Notes: generated by a model not told the origin, from the sequence alone. A DNA stretch of 64,000 bases from Acanthopleura granulata (GCA_016165875.1 JABBOT010000001.1:11349306-11413305), one strand, 5' to 3'. Positions 25,211 through 39,740 are shown, numbered from the stretch's first letter. A program made the numbers and translations.

Positions 25211-28200
25211 TCAAAATAAATGATATCCCAAATGTAATAAATGATATTACAGCGATGCTGTAAACTGATATTACTGGGCAACGATTCGGCTATGCGACAA
25301 TTAACACCGCAAGCGGACAAAGTGACAACTTGAAAGCACGAGAATTAGCCTACAAAAGCGACAAGACGAGACATAAACACAAAGCAACAGACGACAGTAC
25401 AACAAGTAGATACAAAGTGGCAACCCGAAGTGGCAATACGAGAATTAGTCTACTGTGGAAATCCAAAGCAGCCTTCACTTTTTATTAAATAGTCATGTAG
25501 GCCGAATATTAAGTCGATTTGACGCCATATATGGTCTTTGAAAATTATAGTGTTCAAGTTTAAATCAAAGTTCAGAAATAATACCACAAATTAAAACTTA
25601 GTTTGACCTAAGTCTAAGTCTGAGACAGCTTCTTGATCGTTAGGCCAAATGTTTATAGTGAAAATATATTGCACGTAAATTCGATCAGTTTACATTCTGT
25701 TAAACTGATACAATTCTCATTTTCGAGGAATGTATTGTTCGGCTTAACAGTAATTGGATTGTACCATAGAATAATTAATGTCTACGGACTGATGTACCGG
25801 TTGAAGCCCTGCGTGCTTTCGTCTTTTCTATGGATTGCTTAGACCTAAAGTTATGCGAAACAATGAAAAGTATACGAGGCGGAAGTGTTAGGCAAAAGTG
25901 CAAAAGGGAGAAACAAAAGTACTAAAAAAAAAAAAAAACAAAAGTAAGGAAACTCGAAACAACACGACGAGGACTTGTGTTGCCCTGTCGTACTTTCAAC
26001 GACGAGACCGAGAAAGGAAGCGATTCCACAAGAAGTCGCATTTTGTTATTTTGCATTTTGTTTTGTGAAAATAAAGTGTCTAAACCTCGTCCTTTCAATG
26101 GTTGACCTCGTATATTCCCTTCACCCTTTTGGACCCTGGTTTTATTCATTCGTATTTTGTATGGTCCTGTCGCTGATTTCTCTTTAACGTTTCCGCTGCT
26201 CTGTCTCGGTTTGAAGAAGGAAAGTAGGCATGACCTCTGACCGTTTCCATACAAGAAGTCCCACGTGAGTGCAAATCTATTGCTTATTCAACACAGGCTC
26301 TACCATAGTGTATTATTGAATATAATATTTGTTTGTATGAAGAGGGAAACCTTGTGATGTCTTGAAGTGCGTTTGCATGCAACTGCTGTGGTATCTAATA
26401 TCTCTGAATAAAATGGATATATTAAGGCGGAGAAAAACCACGTCGTCTCGCACAATTGCAGAAGCAATTTTCAGACATCCTCGTTTTGAGCAAGATCTAA
26501 ATCGATGTCATTCTCTGTACTTGTATGTAAAACGCACACCGGTGTACTTTACCGCCGCCTGGAGACATTAAGAGCTTTAGAATTCTATTTGTAAGATACG
26601 ATATATATATTAGATCATACTGATTTGTTGAAACTTTGATATTGATTCCGTGCAAAAATAATAGATACTGAAGAGATAGGTGTAGCTATCACCCTCCATC
26701 CCATAGCACTATCCTACAATCGTTTCGCACTATCGTGCTATCGCATTGCAATATTGTTCAGTCCCTCCGTTTATTTGTTCTGTGTAAAGGCCGACAATGT
26801 AGCATGACACCATCTGCAACTACAAAAATCTATATTGTCAAGGACTATTGAATTTCACCTTGCATACTTGCATATGTGCGAATATAGCGACTTGTTTCGG
26901 TTTGTCGAAAAGTTTTTCTGCTCTTTTTCTTAGGTGTACTGACAACTAATCCTTAAAAATTCATTCAATGTTTAAACATTGAAGTTCTTACGTAAGTTTA
27001 GTCTTACTTGAAATTTTGTGTCCGAAATCGTTCTTTTGTGTTCCAGGATGTGATGTGTTAGGTGGCACTAAGAATGCTGACACTGAGACCACTGTGTTAT
27101 ATGTGATCAAAAGTGAAGTGATCGAAACATGTTTATAGGACTAGGATATTAATGAGTAATATGAACGTTAGTATAGGCTGAATGACATTTTGGTAGTAAT
27201 TTTGTACCCAAAGCAAGATAATATGACAAAAGAGAAGACCACAATATGTTTTTGAAAACAATATTTCATCGTAAAGGCAAGACCAGCTTGAGGAATTCAT
27301 GAGTTCAGGGTTTTTTTCTAGCCCATTCCTTTGTAGAAACTCAGCTTGAACAAATCAGAAAACTCATTATTTGTTCTTCACCAATGTATCAAATATTAAT
27401 TTCTATTTCAGTACAAAAATCGTATAAAGCTTAATGTTTCGATATTTCTCGTTGTGATTAGAACAACCAGAACGTACCTAGAAAACAACCCTGGAGCAAG
27501 ACTGTGTAGCGTTTTAGGACAAATCAAATTGTACTTTGACAATTCTATACCACGCCCCTCGAGTCAACTTTTAAAGCTTTTTAGTTTAGTATACAAACTT
27601 GTTTTGAACTCAAGTATATACTGTTCGTGTTACTGAAATTTTGTTCATTGCTATAAGATTATATTGTAAATAACTGTAGTTTCTTTTGGTATCAACCTGT
27701 TCAAGCTATACATGTAACTTTTGCTCTGCCGGCTAAGAAACAAAACAAGTCTACTTACTACTTGGTTAACGATTTAAAAGCGTTAATTATAAATTTGTAA
27801 AGAGTGGTACGTGTACATCAGAGGAGAAAGCCTTAACTCAAGAGCAATGAAACACTACTCTAAAAAAATATTAAACAGGTAACACGTGTACACCATGTTC
27901 ATATCCAAAGCACCCCCGCTTTGTTTTAAACGGAGGTGTTTGGAAGATATTTCAAAACAAATCATGTTATATTTTGCAACGATAAAGTCATTTTCGTCCT
28001 ATAGAAGAACAGTACGCGAGAGACAGTTACATGCATTGCGTATGCTTTTTTATTTCAACAATCGTAAATAAAAACAGAAAGGGGGCACAGAAATGGGGTG
28101 AAATGGTAAAGTTAATACATAGCCTAGACCTACTGCAACGCATGTAGATTATGTGCGTGTTTACTGATTATTAGGGTTGCTTTTCATTTTAATATTGAGT

Positions 28201-29709
28201 TAAACTACATTACATCATTTCTTTAGGGTTTAACGCGTTGCAGAAGGTAATACTAGAAATATTAAACCATTTGATAAACCTGCATACATACATGTTTCAA
28301 AAGTGTAACAGATTTGGGGTTTTCGTGGCGTCCAATATGAAAACATCTGTTTTTGGTGTGTAGGAATTCATAAAAGATCATGAACTATAACTATTAATGG
28401 TATTGATATAAAAACTACCGAGAGCGGAATTCGAACATGCGACTTTAGTGGTAAAAGGTTTGTTGTATTCAACCAGTCCACACCTTTACAAATTGAGTCA
28501 GCGATGCCTCCAACACTGATTACCTTTAGTGATTAGATCATCGAATCAAGTATTAAATTATAAATAAACTAATAAATGTTTGATAAAGTCATTTGCATTC
28601 GTTTATTTAAGGGTTGGTGATAACTGCTACTGGTTAAACTATTAATTTTTAAAAAAATACATACAGCCCTTATGGCTGTACGTCACTTCAGCAATGTTGC
28701 AGCAATATGGCAGCAACAACAGTCCAGGTAGAAGACAGCTTTGGGTACATTGATTCTTCAAAGTATAGAATGTGAAAACCCATTCAGACAACAATGTTCG
28801 GCCCTAAAAGCGTGTTTTATGTACTGCAAACTTATATCGCAAGGAAAATGAGTTCTTCATATCTTTTCAATGCCATCGGGTTCCAGTTCATTGAACTACA
28901 AATCCTTTATGAATTATTAATTTCCTGTTATCATCAAATGTAATCATAATCTATATTGCCTCTGGATCTGCATGCCCGCCTTTCTATCGACCATGACATG
29001 CACTTTGTCTTTTCTGTTCAAAGCTGTCCGCGCACTGTCTAAATCAATGCATTTTACTGACGTTAGATTTGAGTTTGATTAACTGCTTTACTCTTCTTTG
29101 TTGCTTCTACTTTGACGGTAGTGTTTTTCCCATGCCTCGTAGCATGGTACAGTTGGCCAGGCTGCCATTTATGACCTTGTAACGTTATAAGCCGGTGAGG
29201 GTTATTTACGTGGAACTCTGGCACTGTCGTACGTGTCGATGGTCATATTAATGAAAGGGAACATTTTGCTTTTTGTACAAGGCCACAAACACACTTAACA
29301 ATTGAATTAGGCTTTACAGCCAGTAATTGTCAGATTGGAGCTTAAGGTGCCACTGGAGTTTGATACTACTACTTCGGCCTGATGTAACGATCGGGTTGCT
29401 AACAACTCGAAGGCATCTAACAATGGCTGAAGGCCTCTCACAACCACTGACCGAGTCCTGTTTAGAGCATCCACCTATGGGGTCACATTATGAAGTACCT
29501 AAAGCTTTTGTCAATCAACTGTATCTGGTAGTTTATGTAACACTGTCGTGAGTAGAATGCGCACCTCAAGCTGACTCAGCTTGCCAAGATTTTATGGTCA
29601 CATAGGACGCCACCAATCAGCCTTTCTGTAATTTCGTTGACCTACTTTTCAAATAGGACCTCACATAATCAATGAGCCATTTCATTTCATTTCATTTATT
29701 TTCAACTGC
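25211..29709. other. 4.5 kb without a recognised gene
   Basis: Contains a short poly-A tract near 25924-25938 and a perfect 20-bp palindrome at 26964-26983. Near 28430-28465 a minus-strand B-box-like sequence (GGAATTCGAACATGC on the plus strand) may be an old tRNA-SINE head. Nothing codes convincingly. Confidence 0.5.
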
Positions 29710-29710
29710 A

Positions 29711-30000
29711 GACCCGCCCGGATAGCGCAGTTGGTAGAGCGTTCGCTTTAGGACGGGGAGATCTGGGTTCAAACCTGGGTCGGGTCATACTAAAGACTTT
29801 AAAAAATGGTACATGCTGTTTTCTCGCTAGGCGCTCAGCAATGAGAGGATAGAGGGTCAGTATAATGTGACTGTGTCTTCAGCAAGACGCCTCGGTGAGG
29901 CAGCACCAGATAAAAGATACGGTGGAAATCCGTCCTGCACCAAGGAGACACCGCCTACGTATAAATGAAATATTCTTGAGTAGGGCGTTAAACAATAAGC
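29711..30000 (+). mobile_element. tRNA-derived SINE, family 2
   Basis: The head GCCCGGATAGCGCAGTTGGT carries a good A box, and GGGTTCAAACC serves as B box. The cloverleaf is damaged: the T stem and acceptor do not pair well, so it is not a tRNA gene. The body differs from family 1 (AAGACGCCTCGGTGAGGCAG), but the tail ATGAAATATTCTTGAGTAGG followed by GCGTTAAACAATAAGC is shared with family 1. Flanking TTCAACTGCA and TTGAACTCCA may be an imperfect target-site duplication. A short (TTTCA)n tract precedes it. Confidence 0.8.
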
Positions 30001-32280
30001 ATTCATTCATTGAACTCCAACCACTCAGTGCAGCATCATATATGTTTTCATAATATGGCGACCACAGGCATATGCGTGGCTTTACACCAGCAATTTCAAA
30101 CGTCCTAGTCTTTGTTTAAAAATAACGACTTCTTCAGGTTGGTCGTAAACTTTTAGACTGTGCCTCACCTATCTCGTCTTACAGTCATACAGGACGTTAC
30201 CTCACAAACCAGGCTGTCTTATCTTGTGCTATCTTGAGCTACTTTGATGTCAAAACATCTATGTGTTCAAAGCAAAGTGAAATGATAAAGGTTGAGTGTG
30301 AATTGCATTCCTGAATTGTAAAAATATTGCAGTGTATTAAAACCGATATTTTTCAGTCCTTCAACTTTGCCTGATGTGACGTCATGCACGAACATATGAT
30401 CACCCATCGCTTGACACTGCCCTTTCAAACGCTCTTGACGTCATCCCAGCTTAAATGCCTTACTCGGCGTTAAAACTGCCTGATTCGACGTCATATAAAG
30501 GATGTTTTCATGTAACATTAGGAAAATTTAAGGGACAAAGCCGAAGATTTTGTTTTTCTGTTATATAGGTTAATTACTTTTATTGATAGAAAATCCTGTT
30601 GAGCCATGGCGTTAAGTTTGTTTTGTAAGATTTCTTTCATATAGTCTTAATATTTCTACGCAGTTTGTATTCTTACCAGAGTGGCACTTTAAAGAGCAGA
30701 TCACACCCTAGCACCTCTGACTCAATGTCTTTTGCATAAATAGGGCGTCATGTCCTCAACGAACACGGATTTTTCTCACACGTTGCACTCTGAAAAAGAA
30801 CTAAAACAACCTGCAGGCAGAAAAATGTATTTGGTAAAAGATAGAAAGGTTTTGTAGTTAAAGATATTTATTATTTTTTAAAACCAGTGTGCATACATTA
30901 TTTGTTATTGCTTCCTGGATTTAATGGATGTGTAAGCACTATCATTGTGGCACTACAATCGCACGATCCTACAGGGATAATTTAACAGGTTAATATGCAC
31001 AGTTTGTTACCTAGGGTGTTCGATGTACAGGCAGTACAGGTGAAAATGATGACATGATAGACGTGTCTGGTTCTAGGCCCGCAGATGATAGAATTAGAAT
31101 GTCATTTTGCCTCCAGAAGAAAAATATTGTCATAATTATAGTGCCGTTAACCACAAATGTACAAAACCTTTCACATAACCTAGCATCACAGTGGCTTTGC
31201 CCCCCCCCCCCGACTCTTGAAGACACGCAAGGTGTAATAAAGCATAACCAAGTGTTACATGACAAAACCCAGATGTCATTAAAGGCAAAAGCAGGTGTCC
31301 TGAACGACAAAGCGCATAAAAGATTAGTATTGTGTAAAACTGAACATAATCCAGGCTGCTTAAAGCAAATGGGTTTAAAGATGAATCATAAAGCAGAAAT
31401 GCTTTGGATCTATGGCTTCAGAGGTGTCCCTCGACAATATATTCTCTTTAGTCTTCAAGAAGTGTTTCTCCTGCCTATCGAATATTTTTTCCCTTCTGTT
31501 TTTCCTGTGGTAGTGACAGCACAATGCTGATGTATTATACCAACATTGATAAATAAGGTATTAATTAAAACCATTCACACTTAAGCCCGATTTAAGAGCC
31601 TATGCGTATAGAAACAGGATGCCGGAGCTGATCATCAGATTTCCTTTTGAACTCGTTACAGGCATTTGTACATCAGCAGAGGCTGAGGAATTAAGTTTAG
31701 GTTGCCTTGGTAACAAGAGATCCAATTACATGGTGACAATCATTGGCACACCAACGTTCAATGATCAGCCGTCGTGAGAAGCGATCGCAGTGTACAGTTG
31801 TCGCCCTGTGTAGGATGACATAAATAGATTACATAGGTCCCCTGCCCCACCCCGAACCTCAACTCGTCACAGGCGGTGGCTGTCAGACAGATATACTTTT
31901 CGTTCAAACCACCGTGCCATGTATACCATGACACACACGTATGCCGCTTGCATTACAGTATAATCTGTGCAAGACTCTCGTGAATTGCAAGGGTTGCATG
32001 AATAAACATGGCGACAATGTCGATCACCAACACGCTGAGGTGACTAACCTGAAAACCGTAGACCCTCGCATGTCTGTGTGGCACTAATAGAGTAAACACC
32101 CTCGGGTGGCCATTACTTAGTGTTTATCTCTGGAAGCATAATTATGTAATCCGTTAAGAGTTCCTTACTTATAAGAGGCAGAAAATCCTGATGTTGACGA
32201 TGATAATTCGTCAGTTAATATCTTTTAAGTACCTGTTGAAAATGCGGGCAGATTTTGATCTGCTCTTCATGAGACACCTC
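30001..32280. other. no gene recognised
   Basis: A 158-codon frame at 31054-31530 (+) spans a C12 run (31200-31211) and decayed ~22-24-bp tandem units. It shows no recognisable domain and is not called as a gene. Confidence 0.5.
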
Positions 32281-32284
32281 TGTG

Positions 32285-32580
32285 CACGCGCACAGCAGGT
32301 TCATGTCGGCTGCACACGCGAAACAGGTTCATGTTTCCTGCACGTGCCCTGCAGGTTCATCTTTACCGCCCTGTAGGTTTACTGCAAATTGCTCAGTTGT
32401 GTTGAGCATGCCCACTGAGCGTGCTCAGTTTTGCCCGGTATGTTCATACTTACTGCACGCATTTTTCCAGATGCCCAGATGTGTGGCACGCGCATATACA
32501 GTATGTTCCGTACGTGCCCATGCAGCATGCTCAGTTTTGCCGCACGCGCGCAGTATAATCATGCTTACTGCACGTATTTT
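32285..32580. repeat. degenerate GC-rich tandem repeat, ~27-28 bp
   Basis: Repeated pieces such as CAGGTTCATGT (32296, 32324, 32352), TGCTCAGTTTTGCC and CTTACTGCACGCATTTT recur with an irregular 27-28-bp spacing. Confidence 0.6.
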
Positions 32581-33004
32581 CTCAAGATACTCTAGGGGTG
32601 TTCACTTGAGATTGTTCTGATGTTGGGTTGACCAATTAGGCTACATAAATTGTTATTATCCTTGTACTCGTACTTTCATGATTACTTGAAATCCCCCACT
32701 GATAATGCATAATTGCATACAAACATATAGTTGAACGTTGTGTATTTATCCGTTGTATCGGAGGTCTCACAGGAGGCTCAGAAGGTCAAAGCGCACTGGC
32801 TCCCTGCGACTGCCATGTATCTGGCCAAAGATGTAACGTTATCCACTCCAGTCCACACTGTTTCGGTTGCGGCCATAAGTCAGGGGGGGTTTCAGCTAAC
32901 TGAGGGAAGGCTTGTTGTTCAAACTGGGGAAAAAGCCGGTGCACTGGTCTCCTACACCCATAAACCTGACCACAGTCATATACATGTAAGATAAATATGC
33001 TTAC
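32581..33004. other. no gene recognised
   Basis: No supported feature was found. Confidence 0.45.
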
Positions 33005-34370
33005 TCCCCTGGTCTAGTATTGATGCTTTTTCCGCTGGTCATACTAACTAACCTGGTCTACCGTGGACACTTATTCCCCTCGTCTACAGTGGATATATGT
33101 ACCTACTCCCCTCGTCTACCGTGGATACATGTATTTACTCATTTCGTCTACCGTGGATACTTACTCCATTGGTGTACCGTGGATACTTACTCCTCCGGTT
33201 TACCATGGATACTACTCCCCTCGTCTACCGTGGATACATGTATTTATTCACCTCGCCCACTGTGGATACTCCAGCTGGATGGGGACAGGGGGCAACTGTG
33301 GCCCAGTCGGTTAGCACGCTAGCGTAGCGCAAAGACCCAGGAACCTCCCACCAATGCGATCGCTATGAGTTATAGTCCATCGCATGCTGGCTTCCTGTCC
33401 GGCCGTACGTGGGAAGGTCTGTCAGCAACCTACCGATTGTCGTGGGTTTCTTCCGGGCTCTGCCCGGTTTCCTCTCACCATAATATAAGTCGTATTAGTG
33501 AAATATTCTTGAGTACGGCGTAAAACACCAATCAAATCGAAAAATAAAATAAATACTGCAATGGTCTACCGTGGATACATACTTCCTCGGTACGGTAGAT
33601 ACTCATTCTTCTTGTCTATCTTGTATAATTATCTACCGTGGATACTTGCTCGCCTGGTCTACCTTGGATGCTTACTCGCCTGGTTTACCGTGGATACTTA
33701 CTCTCCTGGTCTACGGTGGATACTTACTCTCCTGGTCTACTGTGGATACTTACTCTCCTGATCTACTGTGGATACTTACTCTCCTTGTCTACGGTGGATA
33801 CTTATTCGCCTGGTCTGTTGTGGATAATGACCACCCCGGTTTGCCTTGGATACTTACTCCCCTGATTTGTTGTGGACAATTTCTCCCCTCGTCGACCATG
33901 TATACTTACTCCAACAGTCTAGCGTGGGTTTTAACTCTTCCGATTTACCGTGGATAATAACTCTCCTTCTACCATGGGTATTTACTCCAATGATCTAACG
34001 TGGATATTAACTCTTCTGGTCTACTAGCTTCCAAGATCTACTATGGATACCAGCTCTCCTGGGTTAGTGTGGATATTTCATTCCCTGGTCTATAGCGGAT
34101 ACTTACCTCTTCCTCCCCCCTCCCCCGGTTTACTATGGATACTCCTTTGAATTGTTGTGGATACTGGTGGGTACTTACTCCCCTTGTGTACCATGGATAC
34201 TACCTCCAATGGTCTACCGTGAATACTAATTAACTCTCCTGGTCTACAATGGACACTTATTCCCATGGTTTACCGTGGATACCACCTCTTCTGGTCTACG
34301 GTGGATACTTACTCGCCTTGTGTACTATGGATACTTCCTTCCCTCGTGTACCGTGAATATCTTCTCCCAT
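33005..34370. repeat. 26-bp minisatellite, about 40 units
   Basis: Units resemble TACTCTCCTGGTCTACCGTG followed by GATACT. In the regular core the TGGATACTTACTC block recurs at 33691, 33717, 33743, 33769 and 33795, exactly 26 bp apart. Elsewhere units are diverged, and a SINE interrupts the array at 33288-33550. Open frames here are by-products of the repeat. Confidence 0.93.
33288..33550 (+). mobile_element. SINE family 1 inserted in the 26-bp array
   Basis: Near full length: A box region TGGCCCAGTCGGTTAGCACG, decayed B box (GAGTTATAGTCC), body GGCCGTACGTGGGAAGGTCT, tail GAAATATTCTTGAGTACGG with GCGTAAAACACCAATCAAAT. Array units lie on both sides, so the insertion is younger than at least part of the array. 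Confidence 0.88.
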
Positions 34371-37305
34371 CCTCACCCCAACCCCCACCCCGGGTGTCTC
34401 CTCCACAGAGTAGGTGAGACTTCCATTACCAACTCCTCACTTGGATCTAGCCGACAAGATTACAGTTGTTTTCATTCGTGTCATTTTCGGAGAGCCATTA
34501 ACCCGCACGATTTTCCCCCGGCCTGTCTCCCAGTCGAACTCACCTAAAGGCCAAAAATTTAAACAAAGCTTGTACAGCATCTACATATTGAAACGACACC
34601 GGGTAAATATTACAACTGGAATTTTGTGGACACATTCTCGGGACATAAACAAACATCGTGTGTTTGTCCCTTAGTCCGTGAAACCGCCCCGGCTCTAGCT
34701 TGCAGCATACGAAAGCCAGCGTTAACACCTGTAAATGAGCCTGCGTTCAATGAGAAGGCTTCAGTCCGCGGTGTGTAGCAGCACATTGGGTGTAGTTGTA
34801 GAAGAGTCGCTGAGGCGGACAAGACCGCCAAATACTGACAGCTGAGGATCTATGCCCGGTGAGAACTCCAAACCACCACGTAAGTGGAGAAAATCCATTT
34901 AGCCGTTGTGTTTTGTTTACTTGTTTTGTGGTTTGTTCTTAAGGGTTATCTTCGTTGCCGCTTTTTTTTTCTCTGCTCTAAGGCTGTTATATAATTTAGT
35001 ATTGAATCTGTGCAACACTGTCACTGTTATATCATTACCTCATTACCTTGGGCATTTTACATTTATCTGCATTCTGGAATTGTATGGTTTATCTAAGCTT
35101 TTTAAACGAAATGTGATTTAAACACTGAAAGTGCACAACAGTGTGATGTATGATGTTACTTCTCGAACATGACAAGTACATTGTCATATTGCTGCTGCTG
35201 CCGGGGTTACTAACGCCTCCGACAGGGTTGATTAAGGCGTGCATTTTACCTGGTAGCGTCCTGATTTTTATTGATGAGCGCAGTAACAATTAATTCATAT
35301 AACAGTTACTCATACTTCGTTCTTCTACGTTGCCCATTATCACTTACAATTCACAGTCCAAGCAGTTTCTGTACTGCATGGCCTGCTATACGGTAACTTA
35401 TAATTTAGCCAATTTTGCATTCACCTTTATGTACTCTCCTCCACATACACGGTTAGAACAGGTAGGTGTAGCTGAGCATTCCTGTAGAGACACCCAGCTG
35501 TGGCGATAGAGACAGTAATTAAAACCGTGTATCTTACATCTAAGACATCGCTCATCCCAAGTTTACATACAATCATTTCATCTAGAGCTGTAGATGTGTC
35601 ATATGTTGACATGAAATTCATGTCCGCGAGGAAATTACTTCAGGTAGACATTATAGCCGGTGTGCACGGCGTGAGTGCACTTCAAAAGAGAGAGAGGAAC
35701 CGGTGCCAATGGATAGCGGTAATGATTCATAAATTCCTGCGCCAGGTAGTGGCGGCTGGATCGATACGACTTATCGGAATTGTATATGACGGTCGGGCTT
35801 TGGTCGAGCTGTTTATTGGTGCAGCTGAGGGGCGGAGAAAGAGCAGCTGACCGAAGCATGGTGGCGCGACCAGGAGACCATCAGGTGTAAATAAATGCGA
35901 CACAGGTAATCCATACTTCTTATTTACACAACTCTCAAGTAGACTAACGACTCTCGTTTTACTCCTCTTTAGTTCTGTAGAAAAGGGCCAGCAGTGTGTT
36001 GTTCAGGCTTGGGCCTAGTTTAGCATCTCGCCAATCAATATCTTGCATTATTTGGTGTATCGGAATCACCTAAGGCTGTATAACGTATTGGTTCCATGGC
36101 ATGTTGGAGGTGTGCGTATTATGGCATAGCCAAGCATGGTATTCTGAGCACTTTGTGATCTTTACTATCAGCTAGTGATACACCTTTGCCATAAAATGTA
36201 CTTGTGATGTGGAATAAATCTGTGACGATCTGTCTGGCTATATCTGAGTATAATATATATAGTGCACGTTTTCGTGCGCGAGGTACGAAAGCAACCATGA
36301 TCAAATTCGATATTGGCATCTTTAAGCTTATATTGCGTGTACGTACCGCTTAATGGCATCCATATATTAGACAACGGGTACATATGTATAAAATCTGACA
36401 GGCATTGCTGTCTCATCAGGTCCCTTAGGTTTAGCTATATTTATGTAGAAGGCTAGCGTTATTCCGGTCATATGAACGGCTCTGTGGTCATTTTCTTGCT
36501 GGAGTCAGGAAGGGGCTACTGCCATGTCTCTCCCCATGTAGCCCTGTCAGTGTGGACGATTGCTTCACCTTGAACACGGCATGAACTGTCCACTATGTCT
36601 GGCAAGGGCATGAACTGCCCATTCAGTCTGACGATGGCAGTTTACCCACATGGTACTACTGCTCCGTCACAATGACATGACGTCCGGGGACATGGTGCAA
36701 ACCGCAAGGGCAACCTGGCGTTGGACACTCATAGCAGAACATGGGATTAGCCGTGTATCTTCCTCATAGAGTGATTTCTGACAGTTTAAGTACAAACTAC
36801 GTGATGAGAACAATTTCTGGGGAGGGTACGAGAAATGGGGTCGTACATGTGGGATATAAGAGATGATAACGACCGTGCACACTATGGTGTAACACGATGG
36901 AGGATATACCACGGCATTACTGATCTGGTGGACTTTAAATAATTAAACAGTTAATGACTTTTACGTGTCTACAGTGGTGCGTTTAAACTACAACCCATCT
37001 GGCTAAACACCATGAGTATATAAGAGTCTGTCAATATCAGGGGGAATCTGTGTTGGCGCTTGGACATGCTGGCATTTTTGTAAAGCTGTCAAATGCGGCA
37101 GAATCCTAATCTTGTCGGGGATTTATTTCATTTTTTACATGTAGGCAGATGAAATATTTTCACAACTCACCCTCTTTGCCAACGTTAAAACTACTGAACA
37201 ACATTTAAATGAGTTTTCGAATGTCGGGATGTTGAAACATTCTGGAACAGTGATCAGCACCACGTGATATTATATAGCACAGTGTAGTACATAAAGCCTA
37301 ATAAA
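34371..37305. other. no gene recognised
   Basis: Short frames up to 116 codons (35500-35850 +) have no recognisable domain. No repeat family was identified. Confidence 0.5.
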
Positions 37306-37550
37306 ATGTACCACATGAAACTAAATAGAGTGTACCTCATGAAGCCAAACAGAATGTACCACATGGAACCAAATAGAGTATACCTCCTGAAGTCAGAGTG
37401 TACCAAATGGTTGAATAGAGTGTATTTCGTGGAGCCAAACGGAATGTACCACTTGGAGCAAAACAGAGTGTACCACATAAAACCAAATAGAGTGTATCAC
37501 AGGGAAGCGATACACTACGTAAAGAGGAAACAGTACACCGCGTATGGCTA
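37306..37550. repeat. 24-bp minisatellite, first of two
   Basis: Units resemble AAATAGAGTGTACCACATGA plus AACC. Since 24 is a multiple of three, one plus-strand frame stays open as an eight-residue repeat of the NRVYHMKP type. The lack of flanking conserved sequence argues against a gene. Confidence 0.85.
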
Positions 37551-37804
37551 ACACAGTATACCGCGTTTTGCTGAAAGAGGAGTGCATATTATTTTTGACA
37601 TGAAGCGTCGTAAATCGCAAGTAGCTAGATGCATTATATCGTACAAAGCTTGGTAATGTATGTGTCACGAAGCTGGGTGCATCAAAATGCTATGAAAAAT
37701 CCCAGCATAGCCTACATTATTTAGCTGGAAGCCGTGACACTGCTTTAAGCACGAGACCGTATAAGTTATTAAGATGTAGACCTTGTATTTTATTCAAATG
37801 GCGA

Positions 37805-38240
37805 CCGCACCCTTCATAAAGCTGAGGACGGTGCACTTCATTAAGTTAGGCACCGTATGCTTCGTTAAGCTAAAGACCTTGCAATTCATTACACCGTTGA
37901 GGATATACTTCATCATGCCGGAGACCGTGCGCGTCATTAAGCTGGAGCCCGCATGCTTTGTTGAGCTAAACACCGTGCTGTTCATGAAACTACAGGCCAT
38001 ATGCTTCATTAAGGTGAATACCTTAGACTTCATTAAGTAGAGACGTTAGGCTCCATTCAGCTGAGGACCATGTATTTCATTAAGCTAAAGACCGTATACT
38101 CCATTAAGCTGGGGACCATATGCTTCGTTGAGATGGAGACCGTAGGGTTCATTGAGATAGAGACCATATACTGCATTAAGCTGGAGACCGAACACACCGT
38201 TAAGCAAGAGACTATATATGTCGTATACTTGATGAATTCA
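37805..38240. repeat. 24-bp minisatellite, second of two
   Basis: Units resemble TTCATTAAGCTGGAGACCGT plus ATGC, with starts near 37813, 37837, 37861 and 37885. Later copies vary slightly in length. A frame of eight-residue repeats (TVxFIKLx type) stays open for about 85 codons on the plus strand. Confidence 0.85.
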
Positions 38241-38391
38241 GCATAATTCATGGAGGTTAGAGTGAATGAATGATTGTGTTTTGACGACACATTAGCCGTG
38301 TACAAGGCACTTAGTAGCGATCATGAAGCTGGGATGCATCACTCCCTGCAAATCAGGAGTTAGCACACTTCAAAGGTAAAGCTCGCCATAA

Positions 38392-38445
38392 TATGGCTGA
38401 AATACTGTAGACGCAACGTTAAGCCAAAATCATGCATCCATCCAC
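38392..38445 (+). repeat. SINE-type 3' tail fragment
   Basis: ATGGCTGAAATACTGTAGAC followed by GCAACGTTAAGCCAAAATCA and a CATCCATC end matches, in orientation-corrected form, the tails at 43283 and 55107. Confidence 0.45.
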
Positions 38446-39129
38446 GTGTAAAGCTAGTATGGCTCAAAGTTATACGGGATGTGGTTAACATGTAACTGAA
38501 ACGGTTCCTACTGGCAAGATTGATAAATTTGCTGGAGGAAAATAAATTTTGTCCATTTCGTGTTGTTGTGTCCAGTCTGAGAACAGAACGGAGGCAGCTC
38601 CTGAGGCTAACAGGATGAAGTTGGTAGTGAAGTTATGAGATAACAGCCCCATATGCCCCATGAGACGAAAGCAGCACGTGCTCTACCACTTCTCTCTGAC
38701 TAGGCTTAGTGCATACTTTAGCAAGTGATCTTGAGAATAATCAGCTTGTCATTTTAGGAATCGTCTCCTTGGTAGGTCGCGATGCCAGAAGGCTGCTGGA
38801 ATTATTGCTGTGCAGCGCTGTTGGTCAAAGTAACAGCCAGTTGATTGTTTCGCCAATAAGATTAATCAATCATTAAAGAATCAATTTTTGTTCACCAGAC
38901 AATGGAAGGACCGACGAGCGTGTGACCTGAGTAACTAAATTGTAATGCATAAAGGCGAATCAGTTTTGTGCCTATCAGAAAGTTTGCCCATTTTTCAAAG
39001 AAGCAATTCTGTTTCTGTCTTTTCGTCCGTTTCGACACTTGAAAATGGGTGGTTCCCAGGGACAATTTCAGCTCTGACATCTTCATAAATGAGTCCTTCA
39101 ATACTTCCTTGAATTGTATTCTACGAGCT
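38446..39129. other. no gene recognised
   Basis: No supported feature was found. Confidence 0.45.
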
Positions 39130-39740
39130 TGTCTTTCTACTGACTAGGGAATCCACGACACCTGCGGATGCCTCGTCATTCCATTGGCTAGGTAATGCGT
39201 GACACGTCACCAGGTACCTGACAAATTACCTGAGGTCACACCTGCAGATGTAGGTGCCTCGTCATTCTATTGGCTAGGGAATGCGTGACACGTCACCAGG
39301 TACCTGACAAATTACCTGAGGTCACACCTGCAGATGTAGGTGCCTCGTCATTCTATTGGCTAGGGAAAGCACGGCACGCAATAAATACCTTACAAACTAC
39401 CTGAGGTCACACCTGCAGATGTGAGTGCATTGTCATTCTATTGGCTAGGTAGTAACGGCACGTCACCAGGTGCCTGAAAAATTACTTGTCACACCTGCAG
39501 GTGTAGGTTCCTTGTCATTCTACTGCCTACAGAATCCACGACACGTCACCATCTATCTGATAAATTACCTGAGGTCACACTTGCTAATGTAGGCGTCTGG
39601 TTATTCAATACGGAAAAGGAAAACCACGACACAAATCATCTGAGGTCACACCTACAGATGTAAATGCCTCGTCATTATATTGGCTAGGGAACCCCCGGCT
39701 CGTCACCAAGTGCCTGAAAAACCACCTGAAGTAAAATCGG
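39130..39740. repeat. 86-bp tandem repeat, about seven copies
   Basis: Units contain CACGTCACCAGGTACCTGAC, TACCTGAGGTCACACCTGCA, GATGTAGGTGCCTCGTCATT and CTATTGGCTAGGGAATGC. Adjacent copies 1 and 2 are almost identical with an 86-bp offset (TACCTGAC at 39215 and 39301). Later copies are increasingly diverged. Confidence 0.92.
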